Shown here one piece after another: positions 55,025-56,464 of a DNA stretch of 56,464 bases (its first letter is position 1; the number at the start of each line of letters is the position of its first letter). Made by a program: the position numbers and the translations under genes. The DNA is taken from assembly GCA_038230595.1 (NCBI GenBank), contig JBBRMY010000005.1, positions 1-56,464 on the forward strand. The letters run 5' to 3'. This stretch comes from JBBRMY01 sp038230595. GTDB taxonomy: Bacteria > Bacteroidota > Ignavibacteria > Tepidaquicellales > Tepidaquicellaceae. Under the pieces are notes generated by a model. The model did not search any database. It was not told the origin of the DNA and saw only the letters and a list, made by a program, of their open reading frames with translations.

Positions 55025-56464
55025 ATGAGAAATCTATTAATCGCTTTCTTTTTTTTTATTCCCGGTTTAACTCTTTATTCCCAGCCACAGCTTGAATGGG
55101 CAAAGACTTATAATAGCGTTGGAACTCAGGATGACAATTTTGTGGATATGAAAATTGATGGTCAAGGAAACACATATATTACCGGCTACACAATTGTTTC
55201 TTCTTCAAATTACGATATTGTTACTTTGAAATATAATGCTTCTGGAACTCTAGTATGGGCGAGATCATATGATGGTCTTATTCATGATTTTGATTCACCG
55301 GTAGGAATTGAAATAGATAAGAATGGATTTGTTTACGTTGCAGGAACTACCAAAGATAGTAGTTTATCAAAACTTGAGTATTTGTTAATAAAATATAATT
55401 CAGAGGGAATTCAGTTATGGTCAAAAAGATATAATAATTCATCAGATAATTTTAATAATGCTCAATCTTTTAAAATAGATAAATTTGGAAATATTTTTAT
55501 AACCGGAATTGGAGGTGGATTTGGAAAAAATCCGACTCATGGTTTTGCAACAATTAAAATTGATTCTTCTGGAAACAAAATATGGAGTAGGTATTATAAA
55601 AGTACTTCCACATCTGTAGACATCCCCGATATAATTAACACTGATTCTGGGGGAAATATTTACGTATCAGGGGGAAATGCAAACGGAATGTGCACACTAT
55701 TAAAATATAATAACAATGGTGATAGTATTTGGACAAGATTTTTGGGAAATAATATTGGAGGTAGAAATATTTATTTTGATGATCAATTGAATGTTTATTT
55801 AGGAGGTGTGAAGTTTATAGCTAAATACGATCTTTCCGGAAATTTAATTTGGAGTAGATATTTTAATAGTTCAAATTTTACAACAGATATAAATCTTGAC
55901 AGCAAATTTAATATTATAACGGTTGCTTCAATCCCTTATTCTAACAGAACAGCTTATTTGACTACAAAATATAATTCTAACGGAGACTCGCTATGGTCAG
56001 GAACATTTCAACCCGTAAATAATAGCGATAATAATCCTACATCAATTGCCATCGATAAGTTTCAGAAAATTTATATAGCAGGTTACACTGACTTATTTAG
56101 TGTGACCATAAAATTTCTGACGTTAAAATATTCTTCGGATAGCACTTTTAATTGGGCCATTCAATTTAATAATGGAACTCAGTTCAGTGATTATAAAGCT
56201 AAAAAGATTTTATTAGATTCTTCCGGAAACATTTTTATTGCAGGAAACAGCAAATCAACTACCGGTATAGACTTTTCAATAGTTAAATATTCCCAACCAA
56301 CAAGTATCTATCAGAATGGGTATCAAATTCCGCAAAAATTGATATTACATCAGAATTTTCCTAATCCATTTAATCCAACAACAAAAATTATTTATGAATT
56401 ACCAAATACTCATTATATAACTATAACTATTCTTAATACTTTGGGGCAAAAAGTTGCTTCAATG
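55025..56464 (+). CDS. T9SS-secreted SBBP-repeat (beta-propeller) protein, 3' end outside window
   Basis: An open frame of 480 codons from ATG at 55025 runs to the window edge without a stop. A signal peptide (MRNLLIAFFFFIPGLTLYSQ) precedes about seven repeats of the SBBP type, each with a D-x-x-G-N-x-(Y/F)-(I/V)-x-G strand pair (for example DGQGNTYITGY and DSSGNIFIAGN) followed by a K-Y-x-x-x-G-x-x-x-W segment (KYNASGTLVW). A T9SS sorting domain begins at NFPNPFNPTTKIIYELP and is cut after about 35 residues. The protein is likely exported across the outer membrane like that encoded at 46522. The function of the propeller is unknown. Like the 46522 gene, it stands a short distance after a copy of the hairpin-string element. 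Confidence 0.87.
   Translation, partial: MRNLLIAFFFFIPGLTLYSQPQLEWAKTYNSVGTQDDNFVDMKIDGQGNTYITGYTIVSSSNYDIVTLKYNASGTLVWARSYDGLIHDFDSPVGIEIDKNGFVYVAGTTKDSSLSKLEYLLIKYNSEGIQLWSKRYNNSSDNFNNAQSFKIDKFGNIFITGIGGGFGKNPTHGFATIKIDSSGNKIWSRYYKSTSTSVDIPDIINTDSGGNIYVSGGNANGMCTLLKYNNNGDSIWTRFLGNNIGGRNIYFDDQLNVYLGGVKFIAKYDLSGNLIWSRYFNSSNFTTDINLDSKFNIITVASIPYSNRTAYLTTKYNSNGDSLWSGTFQPVNNSDNNPTSIAIDKFQKIYIAGYTDLFSVTIKFLTLKYSSDSTFNWAIQFNNGTQFSDYKAKKILLDSSGNIFIAGNSKSTTGIDFSIVKYSQPTSIYQNGYQIPQKLILHQNFPNPFNPTTKIIYELPNTHYITITILNTLGQKVASM

Overview
The window is about one third GC, very A+T-rich in its spacers, and looks like a chromosome segment of a Bacteroidota/Chlorobiota-group bacterium, most likely an Ignavibacteria-like lineage. 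Reasons: several secreted proteins end in the NYPNPFNP-type C-terminal sorting domain of the type IX secretion system (T9SS); two giant C25-family (gingipain/PorU2-like) peptidases are present; start codons mostly lack a recognisable Shine-Dalgarno sequence; and the envelope genes (PlsC, KdsB, Wzi-like porin) are those of a diderm. The lineage is an inference from gene content, not a search result.

Region 1 (1-31473, all + strand) is one long, tightly packed surface-polysaccharide locus: the end of a heparinase II/III-type protein, AsnB-type amidotransferase, GDP-mannose/UDP-glucose dehydrogenase, GT4, initiating polyprenyl sugar-phosphate transferase, a heptose set (HddA-like kinase, epimerase/dehydratase, GmhA), a Wzi-like outer-membrane protein, Wzx-like flippase, methyltransferase, second GT4, GalE-like epimerase, two alternating pairs of GT-C-like membrane protein plus GT2, a GT9 heptosyltransferase-like protein and a WecG/TagA (GT26) enzyme. 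The GT26 gene overlaps the first of two tandem 1.6-kaa secreted C25 peptidases that resemble the T9SS sortase-like PorU2 family. Many genes start with TTG and several overlap the previous stop as TTGA. No Wzy polymerase, Wza/Wzc export genes or HddC are visible.

Region 2 (31526-44449, mostly - strand) is housekeeping: the C-terminal half of a B12-dependent methionine synthase, a soluble PAS hybrid histidine kinase (+), a lipoprotein glutathione peroxidase, a dicarboxylate/amino-acid symporter, a CtpE-like P-type ATPase, CTP synthase, KdsB, GatC and PlsC. KdsB carries a palindromic element inserted in frame.

Region 3 (44450-56464) is accessory: two diverged direct copies of a non-coding element of 1.8-1.9 kb (about 44463-46249 and 52944-54837) alternate with large secreted proteins (an Asp-box propeller with T9SS signal, a 1379-residue beta-helix-like protein that lacks that signal, and an SBBP-repeat T9SS protein running off the window end). 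Each element copy is a string of at least ten short hairpins; several hairpins differ between copies by changes that keep base pairing. The second copy begins inside the 3' end of the 1379-residue gene. This hairpin-string element is the least explained and most interesting thing in the window.
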